A stretch of DNA of 64,000 nucleotides from assembly GCF_003428335.1 (NCBI RefSeq), contig NZ_CP031704.1, positions 5,220,071 through 5,284,070 of the forward strand, written 5' to 3'. Shown here piece by piece: positions 24,889 to 33,088 of the stretch; position 1 is the stretch's first letter; every line of letters begins with the position of its first letter. The DNA is from Solimonas sp. K1W22B-7. GTDB taxonomy: Bacteria > Pseudomonadota > Gammaproteobacteria > Nevskiales > Nevskiaceae. A program made the translations under genes and the position numbers. The notes under the pieces were generated by a model. The model was not told where the DNA came from. It ran no database searches and saw only the letters and a program-made list of their open reading frames with translations.

Positions 24889-25941
24889 CTACATGAACTG
24901 CCGCTCGATGACCTTGGGCTGAGCGGCCCGGCCCTTGATGCGTGCCGCACGCGCGCGCAACTGGCCGCAGCCGCCCTCGACGTCCTGGCCGGCCGACTGG
25001 CGCAGCTTCGTCAGGATGCCGCGCCGATGCAGGTCGCGTGCGATCGCGCGTGCGCGCTCCCAGGTCGGGCGCTTGAAGGGCAGATCGTCGACGGCGTTGT
25101 AGGGAATCAGGTTGAGCACGGCGTACCGGCCCTTGAGCATGCGGACGATGCCGTCGAGTTCAGCCGGGCTGTCATTGATCCCGTCGAGCAAGGTCCATTG
25201 ATACTGGATCGGATAGCCGGTGCGGCGCGCGTAGTCTTCGCCCAGCGCCACCAGGTCCTCCGGCGCAATGCGTGGCGCACGCGGCAGCAGCTGTGCGCGC
25301 AGGGCGGCGTCTGTGGTGTGCAGCGACAGCGCCAGTGCCGGTTTCACCTGCCCCTGCGGCAGGCGCTCGAACACGCGCAGGTCGCCCACTGTGGAGAACA
25401 CCAGGTTCTTGTGGCCGATCGCGCCGCCGGTGCCGAGCAGCTCGATGGCCTCCAGCACCGCGTCGAGGTTGTGCGCCGGCTCGCCCATGCCCATGAACAC
25501 CACCTTCCTGACCGGCCGGCGCTGGCGCGCGAGCACCACCTGGGCAACGATCTCGGCGCTGCCGATCTGGCGGATCAGACCCGTGCGACCGGTCATGCAA
25601 AAGACGCAACCCACCGCGCAGCCGACCTGGGTGGACACACACAGGCCCTCGCGGGGGAGCAGCACGCTCTCGATGGTTTGGCCGTCACGCAGCCCGAGCA
25701 GCAGGCGTTCCGAGCCGTCCTCGCTGGGGTGGACCGAGCGCAGCGCCACCAGGGCCGCCAGGTCGGCCTCCAGTTCCGGCAGGGCCTCGCGGAGGCGCTT
25801 CGGCAGGAAGTCCTCGAGATTGCGCTTGCTGGTCTGCGCGGCTCCCTGTGCCCACAGGCGCAGCACATGCCGCTCGTGGATCGGCGCGGCGCCTGTTTGC
25901 CGCAGCCGCTCGCGAATCTCTGCGATATGCATTGCTGCCAT
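24889..25941 (-). CDS. RlmN/Cfr-family radical SAM rRNA methyltransferase
   Basis: About 350 residues. The radical SAM cluster motif CxxxCxxC is present as CAVGCVFC (about residues 108-115), with the conserved upstream LCVSTQVG, the GMGEP motif near 150 and the second catalytic cysteine in VEGGCGQL near 328. The family methylates A2503 of 23S rRNA at C2 (RlmN) or C8 (Cfr). It is somewhat shorter than E. coli RlmN, and it lies between unrelated genes rather than next to pilF or ispG. It may therefore be a second, divergent paralogue; I cannot tell C2 from C8 specificity by eye. ATGs at 25941 and 25932 are both possible starts. Confidence 0.85.
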   Translation of the reverse strand: MAAMHIAEIRERLRQTGAAPIHERHVLRLWAQGAAQTSKRNLEDFLPKRLREALPELEADLAALVALRSVHPSEDGSERLLLGLRDGQTIESVLLPREGLCVSTQVGCAVGCVFCMTGRTGLIRQIGSAEIVAQVVLARQRRPVRKVVFMGMGEPAHNLDAVLEAIELLGTGGAIGHKNLVFSTVGDLRVFERLPQGQVKPALALSLHTTDAALRAQLLPRAPRIAPEDLVALGEDYARRTGYPIQYQWTLLDGINDSPAELDGIVRMLKGRYAVLNLIPYNAVDDLPFKRPTWERARAIARDLHRRGILTKLRQSAGQDVEGGCGQLRARAARIKGRAAQPKVIERQFM

Positions 25942-26121
25942 TCTCAATCCGCCCGCTCGTCAAAGGCGGCCTTCGCAGCAGCTGGGAGATATCGCGTCAG
26001 CATGGTGGGTGAGTATATGTCCCCCTGCGGCTGCTCGCGGGTGGCTGAAGTCGCCCGCCTGCCTCGTCATGTTCAGCCCGGAGCATGCCGGGTGCCCGGA
26101 AGCGGCCGACCCACAACGGAT

Positions 26122-26159
26122 CGCGCGCGGTACCGGCCGGGTGGCCGGTACCGCGCGCG
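26122..26159 (-). terminator. perfect 17-bp hairpin after doxX
   Basis: CGCGCGCGGTACCGGCC (26122-26138) and its exact complement at 26143-26159 surround the loop GGGT. It lies 13 bp past the doxX-like stop on the minus strand. There is no T run, so it may be an RNA-stabilising hairpin or a non-canonical terminator. Confidence 0.6.
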
Positions 26160-26171
26160 TCGCCTGCGCGC

Positions 26172-26633
26172 CTACTTCGAGTAGCGACGATCCACACTCA
26201 GGGGACCGGCGCCGCTGGCAACCAGCAGCAGGAAGCCGCCGGCAATCGCGACGTTCTTGAGGAACATGATCGACTGCATCGGGTCGGCGAAGTGGCTGTG
26301 GAACACCAGGCCCGTGAGCAGCGTGAAGCCTGCCAGCAGGAAGGCGGTGACGCGCGTCTGCCAGCCGACGATGATCGCGACGGCACCGAGGACCTCGGTC
26401 GCGACGACGGCCGGGAGCAAGGCGGCGGGCACGCCGAGCGAGGACATGTAGGCCGCGGTCCCGGCATAGGCGCCGATCTTGCCCAGGCCGGAGATCAGGA
26501 AGATGGCCGACAGCAGGATGCGGCCGGCGAGTTCGGAAACGGACTTCAGGGTATTCACGGACGACTCCTGGATGCGGTTGCGGGAAGAGGGGGCAACGAG
26601 GTTGCGGGTGGAGGTGGATGCGTGGGTGCTCAT
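26172..26633 (-). CDS. DoxX family membrane protein
   Basis: A 153-residue protein with four hydrophobic helices from about residue 35 and the DoxX signature AGRILLSAIFLISGLGKI, followed by LGVPAALLPAVVA and FLLAGFTLLTG. DoxX-like proteins are linked to redox stress and quinone or thiol metabolism; the exact role varies. Two starts each have AGGAG about 7 nt upstream: ATG at 26633, and GTG at 26558, which would begin just before the first helix. The region between is Ser/Thr-rich. It follows the pirin gene on the same strand, about 60 bp away. Confidence 0.88.
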   Translation of the reverse strand: MSTHASTSTRNLVAPSSRNRIQESSVNTLKSVSELAGRILLSAIFLISGLGKIGAYAGTAAYMSSLGVPAALLPAVVATEVLGAVAIIVGWQTRVTAFLLAGFTLLTGLVFHSHFADPMQSIMFLKNVAIAGGFLLLVASGAGPLSVDRRYSK

Positions 26634-26693
26634 GGGGTGCTCCTGTGCTGTGGGTGGGACGGTCGAAGAGGTGTGGGGAGGGATGCTGCGGGC

Positions 26694-27566
26694 TTATCGC
26701 CGCCCTTCCGGGCGAAGCAGGCGGCCGATGCGACGGATTTCCGCCTGGCCACGGGCAAGGGCATCGGCATTCGTATGGATCGAGTACTCGCCGAGCACCA
26801 GCGGATGCGGATGCCGGATCGCGGAGCCGAAGACGAAGGAGGTGTTGCCCTCGGCCTGGACTTCGATGGCGTCGCCTTGCGACTCCTCGAACACCGCGAT
26901 GACGCCGTCGGCAACGGTCTTGCCGCCCACTTTCAGGCGGCCGCGGTCCACCGCCAGCCACGCGACGTCGTGACCCGCCGACGGTGTGTGCTGCCAGTGC
27001 GCTCCGTCTTCGAGTTGCACGTGGAAGTAGTCGATGCCCGCCGGTGCGCCGGCGATGGCGCTCCTGGCCTGCCCCAGCTGGCCGAGCACGACGCGCGCCG
27101 GACCTGCCTGCGGCACTGCCGAAGGCGGCACGTACTGGCTTTCCGGCGGCGAGTTCTCCAGCGACGGCGGCAGCGCGATCCAGAGCTGGAAGAAGCGCAT
27201 GGGGTCGCCCTTCGGCACCCAGCCGTCGTGCCATACCCCATTGCCGGCTTTCATCCATTCCAGGCCGCCGGCGACGATTTCGCCCTGCTTCCCGGTCGTG
27301 TCCGCGTAGGCCAGCGCGCCGCTGAGGACGACGGTCAGCGTCGCGATACCGGAATGCGGATGGATGCCGAAGAAGCTATGCCCAGTGGGCTCCAGCTCGC
27401 CGTGATCGAGGAAGACGAAGGGCTTGATCCGCTCGCCGACATTCGAGGGGCTCACCAGGCGGACGATGGGGCCGTGCTGCCTGCCGCGGTGCAAGGTCAC
27501 CCCGCGAGGGCCGGCCGTCTCCGGCGCGGGTGTGATCTGCGTGTCCAGTGTCGCCTGCGGGTTCAT
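26694..27566 (-). CDS. pirin family protein
   Basis: About 290 residues of a bicupin pirin. The N-terminal cupin has the metal-site region FLDHGE...FGIHPHSGIATLTVVLSG with the conserved histidines at about residues 60-80, and GNGVWHDGWVP follows. The C-terminal cupin ends with FVFGSAIRHPHPLVLGEYS and the conserved 'SIHTN' tail. Pirins act as redox-sensing cofactors or quercetin dioxygenases. An ATG at 27584 is in frame, but the ATG at 27566 has GGAG 7 nt upstream and is preferred. Divergent from a LysR gene with a palindrome between them, and followed by the DoxX gene. Confidence 0.9.
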   Translation of the reverse strand: MNPQATLDTQITPAPETAGPRGVTLHRGRQHGPIVRLVSPSNVGERIKPFVFLDHGELEPTGHSFFGIHPHSGIATLTVVLSGALAYADTTGKQGEIVAGGLEWMKAGNGVWHDGWVPKGDPMRFFQLWIALPPSLENSPPESQYVPPSAVPQAGPARVVLGQLGQARSAIAGAPAGIDYFHVQLEDGAHWQHTPSAGHDVAWLAVDRGRLKVGGKTVADGVIAVFEESQGDAIEVQAEGNTSFVFGSAIRHPHPLVLGEYSIHTNADALARGQAEIRRIGRLLRPEGRR

Positions 27567-27632
27567 GGCTGTCTCCGTGTTCATGCGGCACAGGTTATGG
27601 ACTCGCGATACATCCTAGAAGCCTATATATTT

Positions 27633-27647
27633 CGATGGAATCCATCG
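27633..27647. promoter_or_regulatory. probable LysR operator between pirin and lysR genes
   Basis: A perfect palindrome CGATGGAATCCATCG lies 16 bp before the LysR gene start. A related site, CGATGGATTGAATCG, lies at 28589-28603 upstream of the quinone oxidoreductase gene. Two similar sites flanking one LysR gene suggest its binding sites. Confidence 0.6.
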
Positions 27648-27662
27648 TTAAGGACGATAGAC

Positions 27663-28550
27663 ATGCTCGATGGCGTAACGCTGGACCAGCTCAGGACCTT
27701 CCTCGCCGCGGTCGACCAGGGCAGCTTCTCCGCAGCGGGGCGGAAACTGCGGCGCGCGCAATCGGTGGTGAGCCAGACCCTGGCGAATCTGGAAGCGCAG
27801 CTGGGCGTGAAGCTGTTCGATCGCTCGAGCCGCTATCCGCAGCTGACGGACGCGGGCCGCAGCCTGCTGCCGGAAGCGCGCGCGGTGGCCGACAACATGG
27901 ATGCCTTCAAGGCCCGGGCGCGGGCGATGCGCGAAGGCCTGGAGCCGGAAGTTTCGGTGGCCATGGATGTGATGTATCCCATGGAGGCGGTGACGCGCGC
28001 GGCCATGAACTGCCGCAAGAAGTACCCGCACACGGCGCTGCGGCTTTACGTCGAAGCCCTGGGCGGGGTCATTCGCCCGGTCCTCGACGGCAGTTGCGGG
28101 ATCGGCGTCATCGGTTCGCTCCCCAGCGTCCCCGAGGAATTGCAGGCCGAGCCCCTGATCGACATTCCCTTTGCCACGGTCGTCAGCCCCGCGCACCCCC
28201 TGGCCCGCGCTCGCGGCGTGATCTCTTCGTCGGCGATTGCCAGGCAGGTCCAGTTGATCCTCACGGACCGGACGGCGCTGTCCGAAGGCCGGAATTTCGG
28301 CGTGCTGTCGCCGTTGACCTGGCGGCTGGCGGATCTGGGCGCCAAGCACGCCTTCCTCAAGGCGGGCCTGGGCTGGGGGCACATGCCCCTGCACATGGTG
28401 CAGGACGACCTGGAGAACGGCGCCCTGGTGAAGATACGCATCGAGGGCGTCACCGCGCGCGACCTGTCGCTGCCGATGAAGGTGGTCTACCGCAAGGACT
28501 CGCCGCCGGGTCCGGCGAGCCTCGCGTTCATTTCGCAGCTCAGGCAATAG
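27663..28550 (+). CDS. LysR-type transcriptional regulator
   Basis: A 295-residue LysR protein. The winged HTH covers residues 5-63 (TLDQLRTFLAAVDQGSFSAA and LGVKLFDRSSR). The co-inducer domain follows from about 92. The open frame extends far upstream, but the ATG at 27663 gives the standard N-terminus directly before the HTH. It is divergent from pirin-doxX and precedes the quinone oxidoreductase operon. Palindromes on both sides suggest it controls both. The ligand is unknown; the targets suggest an electrophile or quinone signal. Confidence 0.92.
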   Translation: MLDGVTLDQLRTFLAAVDQGSFSAAGRKLRRAQSVVSQTLANLEAQLGVKLFDRSSRYPQLTDAGRSLLPEARAVADNMDAFKARARAMREGLEPEVSVAMDVMYPMEAVTRAAMNCRKKYPHTALRLYVEALGGVIRPVLDGSCGIGVIGSLPSVPEELQAEPLIDIPFATVVSPAHPLARARGVISSSAIARQVQLILTDRTALSEGRNFGVLSPLTWRLADLGAKHAFLKAGLGWGHMPLHMVQDDLENGALVKIRIEGVTARDLSLPMKVVYRKDSPPGPASLAFISQLRQ

Positions 28551-28588
28551 GCAGCGCGACCGCGTTCTTTACCTATCGTTGAACACGA

Positions 28589-28603
28589 TGGATTGAATCG
28601 AAT
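28589..28603 (+). promoter_or_regulatory. possible second LysR site upstream of quinone oxidoreductase
   Basis: CGATGGATTGAATCG shares the left half CGATGG and the right ATCG with the perfect palindrome at 27633-27647. It lies about 70 bp before the oxidoreductase start. Confidence 0.45.
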
Positions 28604-28673
28604 AAAACAGGCTACCGCTATGGATGGGAGGCGCCTAGATTGACCCTGCCACTTCAATCGCAGGAGACATCAC

Positions 28674-29627
28674 ATGAGCAAGACCATTCGCTTCCACAAG
28701 ACCGGCGCGCCGGAAGTTCTCCAACTGGAGGACGAACAGGTACCGTCCCCCGGCCCCGGGCAGGTGCGCCTGCGTCAGGAAGCCATCGGGGTGAACTTCA
28801 TCGACACCGCCTTCCGTGAAGGCCTCTTTCCCATGCCGCTGCCGGGAGTCACCGGAGTGGAGGCTGCGGGCGTGGTGGAAGCCGTCGGCCCCGGGGTCAC
28901 CGGGGTGGCGGCCGGAGATCGGGTGGCCTACTTCCTGGCCCCGGGCAGTTATGCGGAAGTACGCCTGGTCAACGCGGCGGACCTGATTCCGACGCCCGCG
29001 GACCTTTCGTCGGAGCAGGTCGCGACGATCCTGACCAAGGGCCTCACCGCCTGGGCCGGATTGAACGGCTTCCATCAGCTCAAGGCCGGCGAAACGGTGC
29101 TGGTGCAGGGCGCTTCGAGCAACGTCGGCCAGCTGATCTCCCGCTGGGCCAGGGCTCGCGGCGCCATCGTCATCGGCACCGCCGGATCGGAAGCCAAGCG
29201 TGGCGCGATCGCCGGCGCGGTCGATCATGCCCTGCTGTCGACGGATGGCAGGCTCCTCGATCAGGTTCTCCAGATTGCGCCCGGCGGTGTGGATGTCGTC
29301 TACGAGTTCGTCGGCAAGGCAACGTTCGGCGTGTCCGCGGCCGCGGTCCGCCAGGGCGGAAGGATCGTGACGATCGGTGCGGCCTCCGGTGCGCCGGCGA
29401 TCGACCAGGCGGAGCTGGCCTCGCGCAATGTCCGTGTGGTCGGCGGTCCGATGGCCCAGCACCTGCAGGGCCGCATTCCGCAGGCGGTGGACGCCGTGTT
29501 CCAGGCCTATCGCGATGGCGTGTTCGGTGAATTCAAGGCGGTACGCTACCCGCTGGCGCAGGCCGCCGAGGCGCACGCGGACATCGCCGCGCGACGCAAG
29601 ACCGGGCCGATGGTACTGGTGCCATGA
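28674..29627 (+). CDS. NAD(P)H:quinone oxidoreductase (zinc-independent MDR)
   Basis: A 317-residue medium-chain dehydrogenase of the quinone oxidoreductase type. GVNFIDTAFREGLFPMPLPG at about residues 39-58 is the family core, and the nucleotide fold has LVQGASSNVGQLISRWARA near 145. The zinc-binding cysteines are absent, as in QOR/CryZ. The family reduces quinones or activated double bonds with NADPH. It shares a 4-nt ATGA overlap with the next gene. It is probably controlled by the upstream LysR. Confidence 0.93.
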   Translation: MSKTIRFHKTGAPEVLQLEDEQVPSPGPGQVRLRQEAIGVNFIDTAFREGLFPMPLPGVTGVEAAGVVEAVGPGVTGVAAGDRVAYFLAPGSYAEVRLVNAADLIPTPADLSSEQVATILTKGLTAWAGLNGFHQLKAGETVLVQGASSNVGQLISRWARARGAIVIGTAGSEAKRGAIAGAVDHALLSTDGRLLDQVLQIAPGGVDVVYEFVGKATFGVSAAAVRQGGRIVTIGAASGAPAIDQAELASRNVRVVGGPMAQHLQGRIPQAVDAVFQAYRDGVFGEFKAVRYPLAQAAEAHADIAARRKTGPMVLVP

Positions 29628-30103
29628 ACTCCCCGAAGATTCGCAGATTCCCGATCCTGGCGGCCGCGGCGTTGCTGGTCGCGGGCCTGTGCGATGTTGC
29701 CCATGCCCGCGACAACCGGAAGGAGGCGGCCCTCTGGTACGAGGCCTTCAGCAAGCATGACGCGGAGTTGCTGGGCAGCGTGCTCAGCGAGGACTGGCAT
29801 GAGACCCCCTCCGAGGAGCCTGTCGGAAGAGCGGCCGGGATGAAGCTGCTGCGATGGCTCACGACGGTGTTTCCGGACTTCCACATCGAGATCCGCGATG
29901 TGATCCAGGAGGGCAACAAGGTGGTCGTGCGCTCGCAGATCACGGGCACGCAAGCCCAGACGTTTGCGGGCATCCCCAGCAAGAACCGCCGGATTTCCAT
30001 CCAGGCCATCGACATCCACGAGTTCAAGGACGGCAAGATCGTTCACACCTGGCACTCGGAGGACTGGATGACGGGACTCCGCCAGCTCGGTGCTTTCGAC
30101 TGA
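29624..30103 (+). CDS. SnoaL-like (NTF2 fold) protein with signal peptide
   Basis: A 159-residue protein. Residues 1-30 form a Sec signal (ILAAAALLVAGLCDVAHA). The rest is a SnoaL/ester-cyclase-like cone fold: ALWYEAFSKHDAELLGSVLS, then GRAAGMKLLRWLTTVFPDFH, and ending IVHTWHSEDWMTGLRQLG. The His/Asp residues in the pocket (HxE, DIH) suggest a small-molecule-binding or isomerase function. It overlaps the quinone oxidoreductase stop (ATGA) and would act in the periplasm, unlike its cytosolic partner. Confidence 0.85.
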   Translation: MNSPKIRRFPILAAAALLVAGLCDVAHARDNRKEAALWYEAFSKHDAELLGSVLSEDWHETPSEEPVGRAAGMKLLRWLTTVFPDFHIEIRDVIQEGNKVVVRSQITGTQAQTFAGIPSKNRRISIQAIDIHEFKDGKIVHTWHSEDWMTGLRQLGAFD

Positions 30104-30152
30104 CCCGGCTCCGATATCGGAGCCGGGCGCAGGCCCGCCTGAACCGGCGGGT

Positions 30153-31820
30153 TCAGCCGACGCGATCGAAGCGCAGGTTGCGAACGCGATCCATGCCGAT
30201 CCAGAGCCCGGTGACCTTGCCGTCCTTGCGCTCGATCGAGAGCGAAGCGAAGGTCGGCAGCGACGGTGCCGGGATGCTGTGGAACGTGCCGCAACCGAGC
30301 ACGTCGGCGGACAGCGGCTCCAGCTCCCAGCGCGCCATGCCGACCTCCGGCAGGAAGTCGATGAACAGCTTGCCCTCCCTGAGCACGATCTCCAGCTCTG
30401 CCCCGAACCCGGCATAGCGGTAGCGCCCGGCCAGTGCGGGCGCGAGTTCCTCCGCCGTCGGCGGTGTGTCCGGCAGGCGTTCGAAGCGCTCCAGTTCGCC
30501 GGTGATGTGCACGTCCAGAAGGGCGGGCGGCGTGCTGCCTTCGGGCAGTGTGCGGATCTCGATCATGCTCATCGGACCGTCCGGCATGGCGAGGCCGTCA
30601 CCCGCTTTCTGCAGGATGGCCGTCGGCGCGTGGTACATCGACAGCAGCAGTACTTCCGGGGCTTCGGGCTGGACCTGCCGGGGCGCGATCGACAGCAGCG
30701 TGCGTGACTGCCGGCTGTACCAGCGGCCCCGTACCGAAGGAAACTCCGCGGCCGGGGCCGGCATCACCGGCGGCGCCAGGCCCTGGTCTTCCAGCACCGT
30801 GTCGACCACCTTCAGGGCCAGCGCCGGTGCCGACGCGTCCATGCGGTTGGCCATGATCACGATGTCCAGTTCATGCTGCGGCACCGTCAGCATCTGGCAC
30901 TGCGAGCCGAACGTGGCGCCGGCATGGTGAATCGTCTCGATGCCGCGATGGCTGTCGCGCGCGATGCCGAGGCCATAGCCGGCCTGCATGCCGCTGCGAT
31001 AGGTCTGGCGCTCGAGCATCCGCGCCCAGGTCGCTTCGCTGCCCACTTTCTTCCGCGAACCGCGCAGGTGCGCGACCCAGGCCAGCATGTCGTCGATCGT
31101 GGAGATCATGCCGCCGGAGCCCAGCACTTCGTCGGTCGGATAGATGCCGCGGCGCCAGCGGCCGTCGGGCAGCGGCATGTGCAGCGTCGCCATGTTCGGC
31201 ACGATGTCCATGTCGCTGCGCAGCAGCGCGGTCTCGTTCATGCCCATGGGCGCGAAAACGCGCCGGGTCATGAACTCCTCCCAGGTCAGGCCGCTGACGC
31301 GCTCGGTGACGAAGGTGAGCAGCAGATAGCCTGCGTTGCTGTAGGCCATGCGCTCGCCCGGCGCGAAGTTGAGATCGGTGAAGCGTGCCAGGAGCTGCAG
31401 GCCACCCCCGGCCGGCATGTGGCCATAGTTGCCGCGGTTCAGCAGGAAGGCCGCGAACATGGGATCGCGCAGGCCGCCGGTGTGATGCATCAGCTGCAGC
31501 AGGGTGGGCTCGCCGGAAACATTGGCCAGTTCCGGCAGGTAGGTTCGTACCGGCTGGTGGATGTCGAGCTTGCCCTCTTCGGCCAGCAGCATGATGCCGA
31601 AGCTGCAGAAGTGCTTGGTGGTGGATCCGATGCGCATGCGGGTGGCCGGCGTATTGGCCCTGGCGTGCTCGATGCTCGCCAGGCCGAAGCCGCGGCGATA
31701 GATCGCCTGGCCCCGATGCGACACGCCCACGACCAGGCCCGGCGCGTCACTGCGGCTCCAGGGCTTGAACAGCTCGTCGAGCTTCTGGATCGTGGAGAGT
31801 ACAACGGCGGGGCTGGTCAT
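30153..31820 (-). CDS. S12 family serine hydrolase (beta-lactamase/D-aminopeptidase-like)
   Basis: A 555-residue protein. The penicillin-recognising core covers about residues 20-360: the SxxK motif is STTK at about 67-70 and the YxN motif is YSNAG near 163. The last 180 residues are two beta-barrel-like domains, as in the D-aminopeptidase DAP or other S12 enzymes. No signal peptide is visible, so it is probably cytoplasmic. The ATG at 31820 is preferred to an upstream in-frame ATG that adds an unrelated N-terminus. Its divergent neighbours dgcN and dgcA act on D-amino acids, which supports a D-peptidase or D-esterase role by inference. Confidence 0.85.
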   Translation of the reverse strand: MTSPAVVLSTIQKLDELFKPWSRSDAPGLVVGVSHRGQAIYRRGFGLASIEHARANTPATRMRIGSTTKHFCSFGIMLLAEEGKLDIHQPVRTYLPELANVSGEPTLLQLMHHTGGLRDPMFAAFLLNRGNYGHMPAGGGLQLLARFTDLNFAPGERMAYSNAGYLLLTFVTERVSGLTWEEFMTRRVFAPMGMNETALLRSDMDIVPNMATLHMPLPDGRWRRGIYPTDEVLGSGGMISTIDDMLAWVAHLRGSRKKVGSEATWARMLERQTYRSGMQAGYGLGIARDSHRGIETIHHAGATFGSQCQMLTVPQHELDIVIMANRMDASAPALALKVVDTVLEDQGLAPPVMPAPAAEFPSVRGRWYSRQSRTLLSIAPRQVQPEAPEVLLLSMYHAPTAILQKAGDGLAMPDGPMSMIEIRTLPEGSTPPALLDVHITGELERFERLPDTPPTAEELAPALAGRYRYAGFGAELEIVLREGKLFIDFLPEVGMARWELEPLSADVLGCGTFHSIPAPSLPTFASLSIERKDGKVTGLWIGMDRVRNLRFDRVG

Positions 31821-32041
31821 CGACGAACGATCCTGTTGGCAAGGCGTACGGGTTTCTCGCGGCCCAGTGTGCGCCGGCGCAGGGTTCCCGGGCATCCATG
31901 AAAATACCGAATCCATGCGGGGGCCGCCCGGCCGATCCATGCTTTCGGCATCCGGCGTCGCGGCAAAACCCGGTGGTTTTGCGGATGGGCGGTACGGGAG
32001 CCGGTTGGTCTACTACGCTGACGATCCCTGGGGCCGTTTTC

Positions 32042-33088
32042 ATGAACCTTTCCTCCATCACCCATTCCTGCAACACCACCGTGGTGACGCTGCGCAGCCC
32101 TTACCTGCTGTTCCTCGGCGAGGCCGACATCGACTCGCGCGCCAAGACCGCCTTCGGCCTGCGCGACTGGGCGCCCGAGCGCTGCCTCGGCCAGCTGCGC
32201 TTGCCGGCCTGCAAGGTCACGCTCGGCCTGCCCGACATGACGCCGGCGGAAGCCGCCGCAAGGGGCGGCGGCTCGCTGGTGGTCGGCGTCGCGCCCAAGG
32301 GCGGCCGCATCGCCGAGAACTGGATTCCCGTGCTGCGCGCCGCGGTCGATGCCGGGCTCGACATCGTCAGCGGCATGCACGACTCGCTGTCGGACGTTCC
32401 CGGCCTCGCCGCACTCGCGCAGGCCCGCGGCGTGCACCTGGTCGACGTGCGCAACCCGCCCACGGGCCTGCCCACCGGCACCGGCCGCAAGCGCAGCGGC
32501 AAGCGCCTGCTCACCGTCGGCACCGACTGCGCGCTGGGCAAGAAGTACACGGCGCTGGTGATCGCAAACGCGCTGCGCGAGCGCGGCATCCGCGTGGATT
32601 TCCGTGCCACCGGCCAGACCGGCATCATGATCGTCGGCTCCGGCCTGCCGATGGATGCGGTGGTGGCCGACTTCAGCGCGGGCGCCGCCGAGGTGCTCTC
32701 GCCGGACGCCGATGCCGACCATTGGGACATCGTCGAAGGCCAGGGCTCGCTGTTCCATCCGGCCTACGCCGGCGTCACGCTCGGCCTGCTGCACGGCTCG
32801 CAGCCGGATGCCATCGTGCTCTGCCACGACCCCGCGATCACGCGCATCAAGTCCTTGCCGGACTTCCCGACGCCGAGCCTCGAGGTCGCGGCGCAGGCTT
32901 ACCTGCAGGCCGGCGCGCTGACCAATCCCGACATCCGCCTGGTCGGCGTGAGCCTGATCACCGAAAAAATGGACGAGGCCACCCGCCGGCGCACACTCGC
33001 CGATGCCGAGCAGCGCCTCGGCGTGCCGGCCTTCGATCCGCTCAAGACGCCGCTGCAGCCGCTGATCGATCGCATGCTCGCGGCATGA
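32042..33088 (+). CDS. dgcN: DUF1611 family protein, DgcN-type N-acyltransferase
   Basis: A 348-residue DUF1611 protein. An N-terminal subdomain (LLFLGEADIDSRAKTA) is followed by a P-loop NTPase-like fold with GTDCALGKKYTAL at about residues 160-172 and FRATGQTG...GSGLPMDAV beyond. DgcN from D-glutamate catabolic clusters acetylates D-Glu, and DgcA then epimerises the N-acyl product. The symbol rests on the family plus the adjacent epimerase. The ATG at 32042 fits the family start. The gene overlaps dgcA by 4 nt and is divergent from the S12 hydrolase. Confidence 0.8.
   Translation: MNLSSITHSCNTTVVTLRSPYLLFLGEADIDSRAKTAFGLRDWAPERCLGQLRLPACKVTLGLPDMTPAEAAARGGGSLVVGVAPKGGRIAENWIPVLRAAVDAGLDIVSGMHDSLSDVPGLAALAQARGVHLVDVRNPPTGLPTGTGRKRSGKRLLTVGTDCALGKKYTALVIANALRERGIRVDFRATGQTGIMIVGSGLPMDAVVADFSAGAAEVLSPDADADHWDIVEGQGSLFHPAYAGVTLGLLHGSQPDAIVLCHDPAITRIKSLPDFPTPSLEVAAQAYLQAGALTNPDIRLVGVSLITEKMDEATRRRTLADAEQRLGVPAFDPLKTPLQPLIDRMLAA

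Noticed and set aside
26085-27662. An open frame reading from 26085 into the LysR gene
   Set aside because: It runs antisense through pirin and doxX before entering the LysR frame. The LysR start at 27663 gives the standard N-terminus.
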